From: Vanilla planifolia
Lineage: Eukaryota; Streptophyta; Magnoliopsida; Asparagales; Orchidaceae
NCBI GenBank assembly: GCA_023846275.1
Contig: JAIUJO010000141.1
Coordinates: forward strand, 640,001-704,000
Length of the DNA: 64,000 nt
Direction: 5' to 3'
Shown here: positions 41,250 through 52,985 of the stretch, piece after piece
Layout: the number at the start of each line of letters is the position of its first letter
Position numbering within the stretch: the stretch's first letter is position 1
Notes under the pieces: generated by a model
What the model was told of the DNA's origin: nothing
The model's database searches: none
The model's input: the letters and a program-made list of their open reading frames with translations, nothing else
Translations under genes and position numbers: made by a program

Positions 41250-41870
41250 GGTGACAAGGTCCAATTATAGAAGAATTTGCACATGATCAGAGGTTGCCTT
41301 ATTAAAATGGTGCACTAATAAGAGATCAAATATTTTTAGACATTTTGTTATGCATAATAGTCTATCTAGCCCCTTCAAAATAATGGCCATGCTCCTTTTT
41401 CTATTTTAATTTAAAAAGGTTTCAAGTACACGTAGTTAACTTAATTATGAGTTCTAAGAAAGGATTGGAATCCTTTAACTACTTTTGCATTTTGGATAGC
41501 ATTGCCCAAGTATTCACATACATTGGAAGTGACAATGAAGTCCCCAACAATAAGCCAATGTTTTCTTAGTCAGATGTGTAAGTGGAATGCTAGTTCTTAG
41601 AATAATGATTTCCTTTGATTTCTAGTATATTTTGAACATACAATAGAAAAAGTATATATCTTAATCTATGCTCTCTTGACTTACCATGAAGGATATTTGT
41701 TGGTTAGAGTTGTCAATAATACCAAAAACTAGCTGCTCACACCACACAATCCATGTTGATTTTGATAAGTTGTATGTACCACTGTGAAGCCCTAGCTTAA
41801 TGGATGTAAAATTTTTCATGGTTGGGCTTCCTAGTGTTTTGAGTTACTAATTAGACTCTCTTGCATGGCC
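41250..41870 (-). pseudogene. L1-type LINE ORF2 remnant, endonuclease part
   Basis: An APE-type endonuclease remnant, upstream of and in the same orientation as the RT remnant at 40,700-39,381, so both are one element. Minus-strand translation shows KSTWIVWCEQLVFGIIDNSN near 41,740-41,680 (position of GGIxxxW...). At about 41,575-41,480 it shows HWLIVGDFIVTSN, with the G-D-F of the GDFN catalytic box but Asn replaced by Ile. At about 41,370-41,265 it shows RLDRLLCITKCLKIF, then NKATSDHVQIL, which carries the conserved R-L-D-R and S-D-H blocks near the domain end. Several frameshifts and stops lie between these blocks. The spacing between endonuclease and RT is near that of plant L1 elements. 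No ORF1 was recognised upstream. Confidence 0.72.
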
Positions 41871-44800
41871 AAGCATTGCTTGCTTCTTATGAAATTTCTA
41901 TAGGAACATGGATGTGTCAGGTTACATAATGTTGGGGTTCTATGGTATTTTGGAGTATTGGATTTAAGTCTAGAAACAATATGGGCTTGAATGGAATGCT
42001 AACATTGTGGTTTGACATTAGTTACTTATTTACTACATAATTAGATTGTTAGAAGCTTGAAAATTAGTGAAGTCTTTATAGTTATTTGATGACTTAATAT
42101 TCTTAAAATTTTGCTATGAAGGAAGTGATTATTGCTGTTCTTTTATGGTTGTATCCTATGAGTTGAATTAGTAATGTTGGATTGGTTAATGATCTTTTGT
42201 ATGATATTACAGTTTATTAACTTATGCTATTAAGTTGCACTTTACTTTATGATGCTTGTTATACATTTTACTACTGCAAATTTTTATAACATACCTTGAG
42301 AATTCTTTATCAGGCTACCCAACAAACTACTTCCGTTACTTTTAGGTCTAAGGAGTCCAGTGAAAGAATTTTGAGTTATAGTTTTGGTGATAGAGTTATT
42401 GTTTTGTAGTAGTATTGGCACATATGGTCTAATACATGATGTTTTAGTTTGAAATAGTCATTTATCTACTTGTTATAAAGATCTGTATTTTTTAACCGCC
42501 ACGATTTTATTAAAAATTTAATGTACATAGTTCTTAGTTCAATACATATTTTCTTAATACTTTTATTTGGTATATTTCTGCATTAAGGATTGTATGTTCG
42601 ACTAAACGACAAGTTCTTCGCATGTTTTCTTTTAAGTACCATTTTCTTAATCCTTTTAGTTACTGGACTACATAGTGGAGGTACACGGTTCAACCATAGC
42701 GATAATTATGACAATGACGATTGAGTGAGAGGATCACAAACTCTAGCTTTAAATCCATTCATGCATGCAGGAGTTGCAAGCTTAGTGTATCGTCTAATTT
42801 ATAGGCTGCATTGTGGAGAAGGATTCCAAAGAAATCGGCTTGGGGTGACACTCACCAATCAATTTGTATGAATACTTTATTTAATATTCAAATAAAGGTT
42901 AACTTTAGCCATTATATAGTGTTTATTATTAGTTCTTGACATTAGAAACTAATAGTTTATCATAGGAAAGTATTATGCTTGATAGTCCACACATAGTAAC
43001 TAATTTCCATCCATCTATGGAAAGTGACAGCTAAAGACTACATAATCAAATTTTGCAACTTCTAAATAATTTTCTATTAAGTTATAACTTCATTTCCACT
43101 CTCAACTTTAAATAATTCATTTTAGTTGGTTAATTTTTGAAAAAGAGAAATTGAATATTGTGTATACAATTTTTTAGGAAAGAGATGTTATCGTCATATA
43201 TGAAAATACTAAATTAAGTGGAATCAATTGATAACAATTACAAAGGAATTTATGCAATCTAATCATAAAATAATAAGAAAACATATTTCTTAATAAAATA
43301 ATTACAATTTAATCATAGCATATTCCATTTGGTGAATTATTAAGGATGCTAATTGATGATAAAAACTTATAAAAGTTTTATAAGACAACCATTTTTATAG
43401 TATTTTATTCTTTACTTTTCCAAGAAACTATAACAAGGCACTTTCCTTTGCTATTAACAATTAACTCCTAAGGCATGACATTAAAATTGACAGAAGGAAT
43501 CTCCCAATCTAATGATCATTCTTGTAGTGTTACTACCAAGTTGAACTTTTTCTCTAGACCAACTAGTCACCATAAGTTAACTCAAGAACTATTTCACTCT
43601 ATGTTATATGACTTGCCAATTTTTACTAGCTTATCCATGACATGAATGGAAAGCTGGTTACTTGTGACAAACCATATCTTTACAAATCCATAGTATCAAA
43701 GAAATCATTATGGGATCCATAAGCTATCCAAAAGTCAAACTCTATCACCTAAAATTTTAAAATAAAGATTTTGAAGTCCATTATAGTAGCTCTATACAAT
43801 CCAAAGTCCAAGAACTACAAATGATGATGCTGTGTTTGAGTAGAAAAATTTAAAATCACAAAATGACAAATAATGAATAATCTTCTAAATATATTGACTC
43901 TAATGCCCCATTTATAATTTCTATTTTGTCTTCTATTCCTTGCACACAAAAATGTTATAATAGAGGGGAGACAACCATGCTCAATTACGAATCCTCAACT
44001 TGGACAAATAATAATGTAATAATATGATAACACATCAAACAAAATAAAATTATTAGTACATCCAATGATATGACAACAGATATCTCAACTTATGAAACTG
44101 ATTAAAAGAAAGGAACCATAATCATGGGTACCATCCAATGCTCATCAATGTGTAAGGAGTCTCTTTGATATCTTAATCGTTGGATGTAGCATAATGGATG
44201 CTCAATGACTTACCAATTGTCTTGCACTCCCTTCATACCTTTGATGTCCTTTGAGCATGTTGTGGACTCCTATCACATAAAAAATGAGGCAATTAATTAT
44301 AGAAATCAAACAAATTGAGATTTCCTTATGGATCATTTGAAGTCCTCACAACTATATAGAGCTTTACTAAGTGACTAACACTATTGTCTCTTATGATGTT
44401 CTATTGATTACTGTGACTTAGCAACATTAGACCTCTTTTCACGTGATCTAGAAGCCCACTAGCAAGGCTCTGCCATACACGTGACTACTTGTGCATGACT
44501 TTAGGAATTTTAAAAAAATTCGTGGCACTCCATACTATATGATAAACATGTCCACGATCTCTTATTTATCTTAAATAAGCCTGTTGTGCTTAAATAGAAA
44601 AAACAAATTGGTAAGGGTCATATCATCTAGTATATTTGACTAACCTAACTTTTCATGGTGGGATATCATTTAAGTGTTAAAAGATGATAGGCTATGCGAT
44701 CACAAGTGTAGACTTTCTTATGAAGAAACATTATTCCATATAGTTTCATTATCGAACATCTAAGGCTTCATTAGATGTTTCTTATAATTATAACTTATCA

Positions 44801-47299
44801 TGTAAGATAACACTAGAGCTTATTTAAAAACTTAATCATTTATCAATATCATGTAGAGTCTTCTCAAAATCTTAATAGCTACCAAGGCTAACATAGCATT
44901 TCCCAACAAATCATAATTAGCCTACTTGTGAACCACTTATTCTAAAATCTTCTATACTATAAGGAAAATCAATTGAGCACTCCCTCAAGGTAAACATTCT
45001 TTAAAAATTACTTGAAGTAATTTTTCTCTAGGGCACTAATCCATGGCATAAGAGATACATTTAGGGTAACTCATTAAACAACAATCCAAACTAGATTAGG
45101 GTTTCGCCAAAATCTTATACAACAATCAACCCTTTGGCCTCCCTTTATACATCTTCTAAGACCAATCCTAAGCTCTCTATTTCAAGTAGCCTTAATCCAT
45201 TGTCTAATCTAGGACATCAACAAATCATTGCCTTAAACATGGTGTTCTCAAGCTCTCAACAATTGCTTCATATTCTTAGTACAATCTAAACCTCTTTCTT
45301 TTTTGTTATCCAATATTCTAATTCAAACATTTGGTATATAAATTCCAAATCCTAAATAGTTAAGTTTTTAGCAAACAACATTAAGATTTTAAACCTAATT
45401 CTTTTAAATTTTAAATCCTTGACAATCCAATACTAATAATTAGGTTTGCTTGGGCAACCACAATAGGCCCTTAAAATTAGTTTTAGTTAACTAAAATTTT
45501 TTTTAGCATTTTTAATTTTTAATTCCTTACTCTTTCTTGATTGAACCCAAAAAGGTCAAATCTTAGGCTTGCTCTATTGTCAACCAAAGCCCATCAATCT
45601 TTCTACTCCAAGCTATTTCACTGTAATCTTTAGCTTTTACCATAATTAGCATAATCACACGGCTTACAATAGCAACCCTCAAAATGAAAACTCAAATCAT
45701 ATCTTCAAGTTCATTCTTGATATTAATTTAAGACAAAACAAAAATATTATAAACATAACAATACATGTATTCACCAATGATCTGCCTAAAATAGGATTTA
45801 ATCGAGAAATTTATAGCTTTAAAAATCAAGAAATATTTTTAGAATGAATTTCATGTTACAATCAAAGTGATAACATAAATTTACTTTGCTTAACTAATAC
45901 ATGTACTCAAAATGATAAAAATAAAAAATTTTAACATCAAAATTACATTTCATTGGAAGCCTAATTTATTTATGGAAGTTGTCATCCCATAAAAATTTGT
46001 CTTTCATGAGAAATCAAGGCCAATTTTTGTGTTAAAAAAATTTAATTCTCTTGTCAAAGTCACATAATAAAAACCTACATTTAACCTACAAAATAGCAAC
46101 ATCATGAATAATTTGGACATTTAAGATCTCAATTTCATCTTGGGAAGCAATGAAATAACTTATATTTAAATAACATGTTTTAGCCAAATAGTTTCTTCCA
46201 ATTCGAACAAAAAATAATTGCAACAATTCAATGTCTTGATTTAATTGCATGAACAACTGCACAACAATAGCATAGAGTTTTAGTCATGCATGTTACGCAA
46301 TTCCAAATTAGCTAAATTGATAAAACACATGCTTGATTTAGAAGGCAATTTTAAGTAAATATGAACATGCATTTTGTCTATGAAATAGAAAATCATGACT
46401 CAATAACCTTCATGATAGGTGAAGATCGACATGTAAAATATTAGGTTTAATTGCAAAGAGAATTTGATCTTTAGTCTAAATTCTATTTACATGCTTGGTA
46501 GATATTTACATTGTTGTTCTTATCCTTATGCTTCTTGATTTTTATGAAAAATAAAGAGTTCCCTACCCTAGAAACTAACTAAATTCCAACATAAAATGGG
46601 CGTAGCCTTGTTCTTGAGGTAAGCTTCAGATGCCACTTTTCATCCATTATTGCTAACTTCTTTTCCTTTACCTTTTCTTAAGAAGGTGGTCTTAGGAGAA
46701 CTCAGGAAAAGAAGGTGATATAATTTCTAGCATTAGTACATATTAAGACCTTATATAGAAAAAACTAATCCTCAAATCCCTAGAAATATTCTTAGAACAA
46801 TTAAGATATATCACCTTATCTTTCTCTTAAGGACTAATGCATTCTAGTGTTTGTGTTGCTCTTAGATTTTGTTTACCTTAACCATCTCAATCCAATTTCT
46901 TTCCATTTCGTAGAACAAAAACACCTTAATTCCAATTGATATGATAAAAATTACCCCAAATAAAAACTCAATTTATTCATATTCTCTATGTTATGCAAGT
47001 AGTTTTATTATTGTTGTATTATATGATGTGGTAAATACGTCTTAACAAACTGCTAACCACACTTGTCATAATTGTATGACCCCATAATTGTATGGGTATG
47101 ATGAATTGACATACTAATTCTCACATCATAAAAAAATGATTCCCTATATCTAGTGGTTATTTAGGCTTTATCATGCTAATACGATTGTGGTAATAGTATT
47201 ACACAATCCTTAACACATTTCTTGTTACTTGTTCAACATAGAATATTTATCTTTTCTTATTATCATACATGAATGATCCTAGCTTTCTTCCATTTGCTT
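41871..47299. other. Unassigned A+T-rich sequence, no gene recognised
   Basis: About 5.4 kb with no open frame longer than about 60 codons, no recognisable TE protein motif on either strand and no tandem repeat. It is somewhat less A+T-rich than the array. On the minus strand a tctatataagg box (about 46,748-46,758) precedes a leader-like stretch, which could be the promoter of a decayed LTR, but no partner LTR, primer-binding site or coding part was found. The downstream (RT, RNase H, LTR) part of the old minus-strand copia copy would be expected here but I could not recognise it. Confidence 0.4.
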
Positions 47300-48775
47300 G
47301 TACGAATTAGAAATTTTACAAAATTTATCTTCAAAGTGACAATACTTTATTATTTATGGATTCATCATTTAGAAAATTCTCAAAAGTGAGCATCTATGTT
47401 GTGTTTTAAAAAGAATTTTTTGCATTAAAAATTTTTACTTTTGGAAAAAAGAAAAAATTTGGAAACTATTGAAAAAAAGTTTAGAAATTGATCTTTAAAT
47501 TAACACTCATGTTTGACACCCTTAATCTTCATTAGCCAAATTTCATTAGTAGGTTAATTCATGTTTAGTATATTATGCTAAAGGAAACCGCATAGAGATA
47601 AAAAATATCATCTATCAATAATGATGCACAATTTTTCTGCACATTTTTCAAGGTACAAAATGTTCAAAGTATCATATGCAGATGCAATCCATTGAAACAA
47701 TAAACTTCTATATGATCATCATTTATCCCTTAGGGCACATGTTGTTAAATAAGGACTCCAATGATAATATAAGATTCCTAATCTGTTAAGAATTCCTTGA
47801 AATTTGTTTCAACAAAATGTTTATATCAGCATTTTTATGAAAAAAAAACTATCCTTTGCGAAATGCCAATATGAATTCAATGAGAAATGTGTGGATAGTG
47901 TATTATCAAGCACAAATAATAGAGTGGTATAGTTAACATCATAGGAATTAATAATTGATAAAGGGAGATTAAGTACAATATAATACAAAATTCTTAAAAG
48001 TACAAGTATGAGATGGAGAACAAAAAAACTAGATGACTAGTTCCGTTGTTTTTAATCTCTAATATTAGAATGATGGTGCCCTACTCCTAAATTTGGAGAC
48101 AAAATACTTATTATCAACTAATAACACTTTTTCCACTATTAATATTTGGTAATATTGAGTGTGATGACTAACGAAATACTTATTATCACATAATTTACTG
48201 GTCGTATTCAATTAAATTCTATTTGAATAATTAATAATACACTAGAATGGGTAAAATTAGACATATTGACATCACCAATGTTTGTTGTCTTCTTCTTAGA
48301 GGTTTCACTTAGTGGTTCCCAGCAATTTGGATAATTTTTATTCATGTGTTTTGATTAGTCTCTAATCATATGTCTTAAGCATCCATTATCAAACACTCAT
48401 GAGCTAGATCTTAATTTTGTCTCTATATATAACTACATAAATTGTAATTTTCAACTTAGTAATAAAAAATGTGATTTTCATTTTCAAATTTTTATGCTTA
48501 CATTTACACATAATTCATACATATACTATTTCTAACCAATGTATACATTGGATTATCTATTTTGTAACCTTAGAAACCCAAGCAAGCTTGTGTTCGCTGT
48601 AATAATCATTATAAGAGTACTCATATTGTTATTCTTATTCATTGAATTAAAAAAATGTTTTGAACTAAAATTTTTTTTCTTAATTTGATAACCCTTGATA
48701 GTATGACATTTTTATAACAACTAAAAAATTTAACATTTGAAAAATTATAAATATGGTTAAACGAAGACGTATAGT
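47300..48775 (-). pseudogene. Old copia copy (minus strand): gag end, protease, integrase start
   Basis: Left half of an old copia element, related to the younger copy that split it. Minus-strand translation gives KLAWVSKVT (about 48,589-48,564), equivalent to the end of the younger gag (FSWVPKSMT at about 52,413-52,439). It then gives VFDNGCLRHMIRD (about 48,395-48,358), the protease box D-S-G-C-S-R-H-M-T-G-D, with the first Asp kept. Next is NIGDVNMSNFTHSS (about 48,284-48,234), like the younger IGDVGMTNFTLSN. At about 47,627-47,578 LIDDIFYLYAVSF matches VIVDDFSRYTWVFF of the integrase core. Similarity fades below about 47,500, so the left limit is approximate. Many stops and shifts make it non-functional. 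It joins the gag remnant beginning at 57,683 on the other side of the insertion. Confidence 0.75.
48771..48775. repeat. Left target-site duplication (ATAGT)
   Basis: These are the five bases directly before the TG of the left LTR. The five bases after the right LTR (57683-57687) are ATATT, so the two agree at four of five positions. This is what an old 5-bp copia target duplication with one later change would look like. Confidence 0.6.
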
Positions 48776-49379
48776 TGTTACACCCTTGTGTTTGATGAGT
48801 CAAGCATAAAGGTTTATATTTTATTTAGGCTTTATTTTAAGTAAAATTGTTAATATTTAATTAAATCAAGCCATGTATTTCATATGTCTAAAATAGTGGT
48901 CTCTAAGGACCTTGAAGCCATGGCATACTTCAAGGAAATTTGAGACATGTGCTAGAACTTTCATATTTGAGTTTTTATTAATTTTTCTTGAAATTGAGAT
49001 GTCCAATTTTTTAGATTATGAGGCACACTAGTAGTATTAATATTTAAAAATATTATAAAATTAATAACTATTGAATTTTTATTTTTGGGCCAAGCTTTAT
49101 TGACAAAAAGTATAGACATTGCTATTTGATTTTTTAAAATTATTTAGGATTTATTTTTCATAAATCTCTTTTATAGTCATTCAGACAACTTATAATACTA
49201 TGATAATATAAAATTATTTTTGTACACTTATATTTAAAATTTTAGCACAAAAATTCTTCCAATCATCCTTAAAACAGCTTAAGTCTCGAGAAAATTCACT
49301 GTAGCACTGGGCGGGCCGACCCGTCACGCAATTACCCCATCCAGGTCTTTTAGAAATTAAAAAAAAAAAAAAGAATTGG

Positions 49380-49606
49380 TTGACCCAAAAAGGGGGGAGC
49401 CAAGACTGCCCAAAGCCCGCCGAGAGGACCACGGCGAGGTCACACTACAGTGGTGGTCAACGGTCAAATGAACAGTGCTCGACTAAGCCAAGCCCGCCTA
49501 AAGCCCGCAGAGAGGAGCTCGGCTAGGTCAAACTACAGCGACGGTCAACGGTCAATGAACAGTGCATGGTCAAGTCAACCCGGCCGGGTGGTGAAATCTC
49601 AGTCAA
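49380..49606 (+). promoter_or_regulatory. Cluster of nine W-box cores in U3
   Basis: Nine TTGAC/GTCAA cores lie in 227 bp: TTGAC at 49380, and GTCAA at 49456, 49463, 49527, 49544, 49551, 49569, 49574 and 49602. TTGAC is the core bound by WRKY transcription factors, which act in defence and stress responses. Part of the cluster is multiplied by the 88-bp tandem repeat. Regulatory use is inferred; only the motif density is observed. Confidence 0.5.
49413..49588 (+). repeat. 88-bp tandem duplication in 5' LTR
   Basis: Two adjacent diverged copies start with aagcccgc at 49413 and 49501. Both contain gagagga.c.cggc.aggtca.actacag, then ggtcaacggtcaa, then atgaacagtg. The same pair is present in the right LTR from about 56,431, so it predates the insertion. 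Confidence 0.8.
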
Positions 49607-49757
49607 GGAAGGGGGGAGCCAGCCCCAAAGAGGCTCGAGATGTTAACAGCGCAAATCCCTTATAAAGCGCTGCGCCGATTTTATTTCTGCAGTGTGGGAC
49701 TAAAAATGCCGCCTTATAACTTCGGTAGGATCCAAAGGCACCGATCAAGCCCGCGCA

Positions 49758-50041
49758 AATCCAACGCTCCAGATCAAAATCGAACGGCTGTTTCGCGAGT
49801 TTAATCGGCGCCGTTCATTCAGCGTGCAGATCCAACGCTCCAGATCAAAATCGAACGGCTGTTTTGCAAGTTTAATCGGTGCCGTTCGTTCAGCGCGCGG
49901 ATCCAACGCTCCAGATCAAAATCTAACGGATGTTTCGCGAGTTTAATCGGCGCTGTTCGTTCAGTGCTCGGATCCAACGCTCCAGATAAAATCGAACGGC
50001 TTTTTCGTAAATTGATCAGCGCCATTCGATTTTGGGCCCGG
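49758..50041 (+). repeat. 71-bp tandem repeat, four copies, in 5' LTR
   Basis: Copies start with atccaacgctccagat at 49759, 49830, 49901 and 49972, exactly 71 bp apart. Each continues with aaaatc.aacgg, a gtttcgcgag-like part, tttaatcggcgc, and cgttc.ttcagcg. The fourth ends differently (gattttgggcccg). The unit is G+C-rich, with many CG dinucleotides, in contrast to the flanks. Confidence 0.93.
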
Positions 50042-50130
50042 ATCGGACGGTGGCTGCTTTCCGTCTGTTGCCCAAACGGCTAGTTTTTTTTTAGGAGCCG
50101 TTAAAGGTTTTCTTTAGCTCAATTTTAAGC

Positions 50131-50138
50131 TATATAAA
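50131..50138 (+). promoter_or_regulatory. TATA box of 5' LTR
   Basis: tatataaa, followed by aagggaagaa, lies directly after the G+C-rich part of the LTR. Transcription would start about 30 bp downstream (near 50,160), giving R-U5 of roughly 570 bp. The matching box in the right LTR is tataaac at 57081. Confidence 0.7.
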
Positions 50139-50735
50139 AAGGGAAGAATTAAGATTTATTTAGTTTACCTTTGCTAAATTCTTTCAAAGATTTCAGATCT
50201 CAAATTCATGTAATCACAAGCAAAAACGGTGCCTTCAAGCTAAAAAGGAAAACTACAATAAGGCGCTTGAAATTAGAGTTCATGATTCAATTTTTCTCAT
50301 TTCTATCATTCTAATTTCTCAATTGTGTGTGCCTCCTTTTTCTCTGATTTCTCCTAAGTTCTTTTTGCCAATCGTTGTATTTTTCGTTTTGGGCTAAGGG
50401 CATCCCGGCAGTAGTGCTAAATCCCCGGGTATGAGTTGAGCCCGGAGAAAAACACAAGTAGGTTTGGGATTTGCCATAGTAAAAATCCCAAGAAGGTTTG
50501 AGGTGAACCGTACGAAAAATCTCACTTGTAATTAGTGCATTTAGTGGATTTTTCCCAACACCGGTTGGGGGTGGACGTATACTCGGTTTTGAGTCAAACC
50601 ACCTAAAAACTTTGGTGTTCAAATTTCTTTATTCGCGCTTAAAACTTTTAAGTTTTAATTTCGGAAGTCTTAAAATTTTTAAATACACAATTCACCCCCC
50701 TCTTGTGGGATTTCCTTAGCACGAAACACTTCAAT

Positions 50736-50747
50736 TGGTATCAGAGC
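50736..50747 (+). other. Primer-binding site (initiator tRNA-Met)
   Basis: tggtatcagagc lies two bases after the left LTR. It is the classic plant retrotransposon site complementary to the 3' end of initiator tRNA-Met, used to prime minus-strand DNA synthesis. Confidence 0.95.
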
Positions 50748-50838
50748 AAGGAACACCAAATTACGTGAGTAACATCACGTGGGAGATCCTCTTGTGCTAA
50801 GTGAAGGCTTTCTCACAATTTTTTGTTTGTGATTTTGT

Positions 50839-52442
50839 ATGGCTTCCTCTTTGGTCGAAATGAGTGCAACTTTATGTGAAGGTTTTTCGTCAAATCGGCC
50901 TCCATTATTTAAAGGAGAATTCTACTTATATTGGAAAAATCATTTTAGAATTTTCATTCAATCTATTGATTTGGAATTATGTGAAGTTATGACGAAGCCT
51001 TGTGAACTTCCTAGAGATTCTTCTACTGATGAAGTCAAGCCCTTTAGTGAGCTTAACTTTGAGCACAAAAGATTGGCTCAATTAAATGCTAGGGCGTTGA
51101 ACTATCTTCATTGTGGAATTTCTCCTAGTGAGTTTACACAAATTATGAATTTGCATACGATTTTTGAGGTATGGAAAAAACTCGAAGTAACTTATGAGGG
51201 TACCTCACAAGTGAAAGAGACTAAGATCAATATCCTCACCCATGACTACGAACTATTTAGAATGAATCCCAAATGGTGACCTTATTAGGAAAATTTTGAG
51301 AATCCTTCCAAAGGAATTTGATCCACTTACAACGGCTATTAAAGCCGCTAAGGATCTTAGCAAACTTTCATTGGATGAACTCCTTGGGGGACTTCTTACC
51401 GCCGAAATAGAAATGTCAAGGAGACTTACAAAAGAGGATTCTACAAGCAAGTTAAAGTATGAAAGAAGAAAGGAAGAACCAATGGCTTTCAAAGCCACCA
51501 AAAGCAATTCGGATTCCACTTCCACCTCCTCCATGGATTTAGAGGATGAGGTAAGTTTCCATGTTAATGGTTTAGCTAAAAATTTGGCAAAGAGCTTTCT
51601 TAATAGGAAATGGAAGAAGAAAAGCAATAAAGAGAGGAAGAGGCAACCAACTTGTTTTGAGTGTGGTCAAACCGGTCATATTAAACCGGAACGTCCAAAA
51701 CTCAAAGACAAGCATATGAAAGAGGGAGAAAAGAAGAAGAAGAAGAATAAGAGTTTGAAGAAAAAGAAAGCATTTCAAGCTACATGAAGTGCCTTTGAAG
51801 ATTCAGACATTTCAAGCTCAAGTAGAGTAGAAGAAGGAATTATTTGCTTTATGGCAAACGAGGCATCCTCATCATCTTCAAGTGAAGAAGAAGAAGAAAA
51901 TGAGGTAAGCTCTTTGACAAGAGATACTCTTGAAAATAATTACATTGAAATTATGAATTCATTAACTTCCTTAATGAGTGCAAATAAAAAATTAAAAAGA
52001 AGCTACAAAGAAAAGGTTGAATATCTTGATTTTGTCATGAAAGAAGATAAAAATAAAAAAATTAGAAAACCAACATATATGTGAAGAAAATGCATCTCTT
52101 ATCATTGAAAATACTTCTTTGAAGCATGATATTTCAGTTTTAAAAGAAAAAATACAATCTTTTGAGCATACTAGAGTAAATAAAACTACACATGTTTCAA
52201 ATGCTTATTATCATTCACATGCTTTCAATTTAAAAAAACCTAGATATTTGAGCATGCCTAGGCCATCAAACTTCGTTTGTTTTTATTGTTGTAAACCTGG
52301 ACATACTATGAAAGATTGCTTCTTTAGAAGAAATATGTATACACAAACACAAAATGTTAGATGGATTGTTAAAAAGGAAAACATGCAAGTACCATTTAGG
52401 GTTCAACCCAAGTTTTCTTGGGTTCCTAAGAGCATGACTTAG
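50839..52442 (+). pseudogene. gag: gag (capsid and nucleocapsid) of copia element, broken
   Basis: Codes for the structural protein that packages retrotransposon RNA. It begins MASSLVEMSATL, with the copia gag core (RPPLFKGEFYLYWK, EGTSQVKETKINIL), and stops at 51277-51279. The frame then shifts and resumes as IRKILRILPKEFDPLTT from about 51,290; about 80-100 bp that the related old copy has seems deleted here. A lysine-rich zinc knuckle follows (51653-51694, Cys-X2-Cys-X4-His-X4-Arg), with the last Cys changed to Arg. A TGA at 51785-51787 replaces what is TGG in the old copy. A Ser/Glu-rich and coiled-coil-like part follows, then another stop and shift near 52,084, a second, intact zinc knuckle (52278-52319) and the end SWVPKSMT-stop. 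The start was chosen because it is the first ATG after the primer site that opens the gag core. Confidence 0.9.
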
Positions 52443-52985
52443 AAGACTAGAAGAAAAGGTCTCCAAAAAATTTGGAGACATTCTAGGATAGGTCTAGGAT
52501 ATTTAGAAGACTTAAATTGATGATTTCATTTTGTGGTATACTTTCTAATTTAAATTTTACACCTCATACAGTCAAAACCAAGGAGAAAATCGAAATCCAC
52601 ATCTTGGGTATTGTATAGTGGATGCTCAAGACACATGACTGGAGACAAAAGTAAATTCAAATCATTGAGATCGGGTCCAAATATGAAGGTGACCCTAGGA
52701 GACAACACAAAGAAAAGAATAATTGGAATTGGAGATGTAGGTATGACAAACTTTACCCTTTCAAATGTATTTTTATTAGAAGGCTTAGAATTTAATTTGA
52801 TTAGTATTAGTCAACTTTGTGATAATGGATTTGATATTGTTTTTAATACAAAAGCTTGCAAAATCATGAAAAATAATGTTGAACTACTTATAGGTAAAAG
52901 AAAATATGATACATATGTAGTTAGTTTTGGACAACTAGAAGCTAGTGGTTTGGAATGCCTAGTGACTCTATCTAATGAGAATTCA
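52443..52985 (+). pseudogene. pol: Protease domain of copia pol, inactivated
   Basis: The aspartic protease that cuts the Gag-Pol polyprotein. The first ~165 bp (52443-52610) contains several stops. The active-site box then reads WVL-Y-SGCSRHMTGDKSKF: the position that is the catalytic Asp in the family (D-S-G) is Tyr, codon tat at 52614-52616. Downstream the frame is open and family-like (VTLGDN, IGIGDVGMTNFTLSNV, LISISQLCDNGFDIVF). The old copy at 48,395-48,358 keeps Asp at this place. With Tyr there the enzyme should not cut. Confidence 0.88.

Larger units (their letters stand above)
48776..50733 (+). repeat. 5' LTR (1,958 bp)
   Basis: Starts TG, ends CA, and is matched along its length by 55790-57682. 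The first ~480 bp are A+T-rich like the surroundings. Then from about 49,290 to 50,090 the LTR becomes strikingly G+C-rich, with an 88-bp tandem pair and a four-copy 71-bp tandem repeat. A TATA box at 50,131 marks the likely U3/R border. The end carries the widespread plant U5 signature (ggtggggtggacgta-like at about 50,565, then gaaccac..aaaa, then caattcacccccctcttgtg). Confidence 0.95.

Noticed and set aside
41871..47299. RT/RNase H part and LTR of the old minus-strand copia copy
   Set aside because: Expected by layout but no motif (catalytic RT box, KHID-like box, LTR match to 48,776-50,733) was recognisable, so not annotated.
49214..50622. Open frames within the left LTR (and their counterparts in the right LTR at 56229-57049)
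   Set aside because: They lie in the G+C-rich tandem-repeat part, on both strands, and differ between the two LTRs; no domain is visible.
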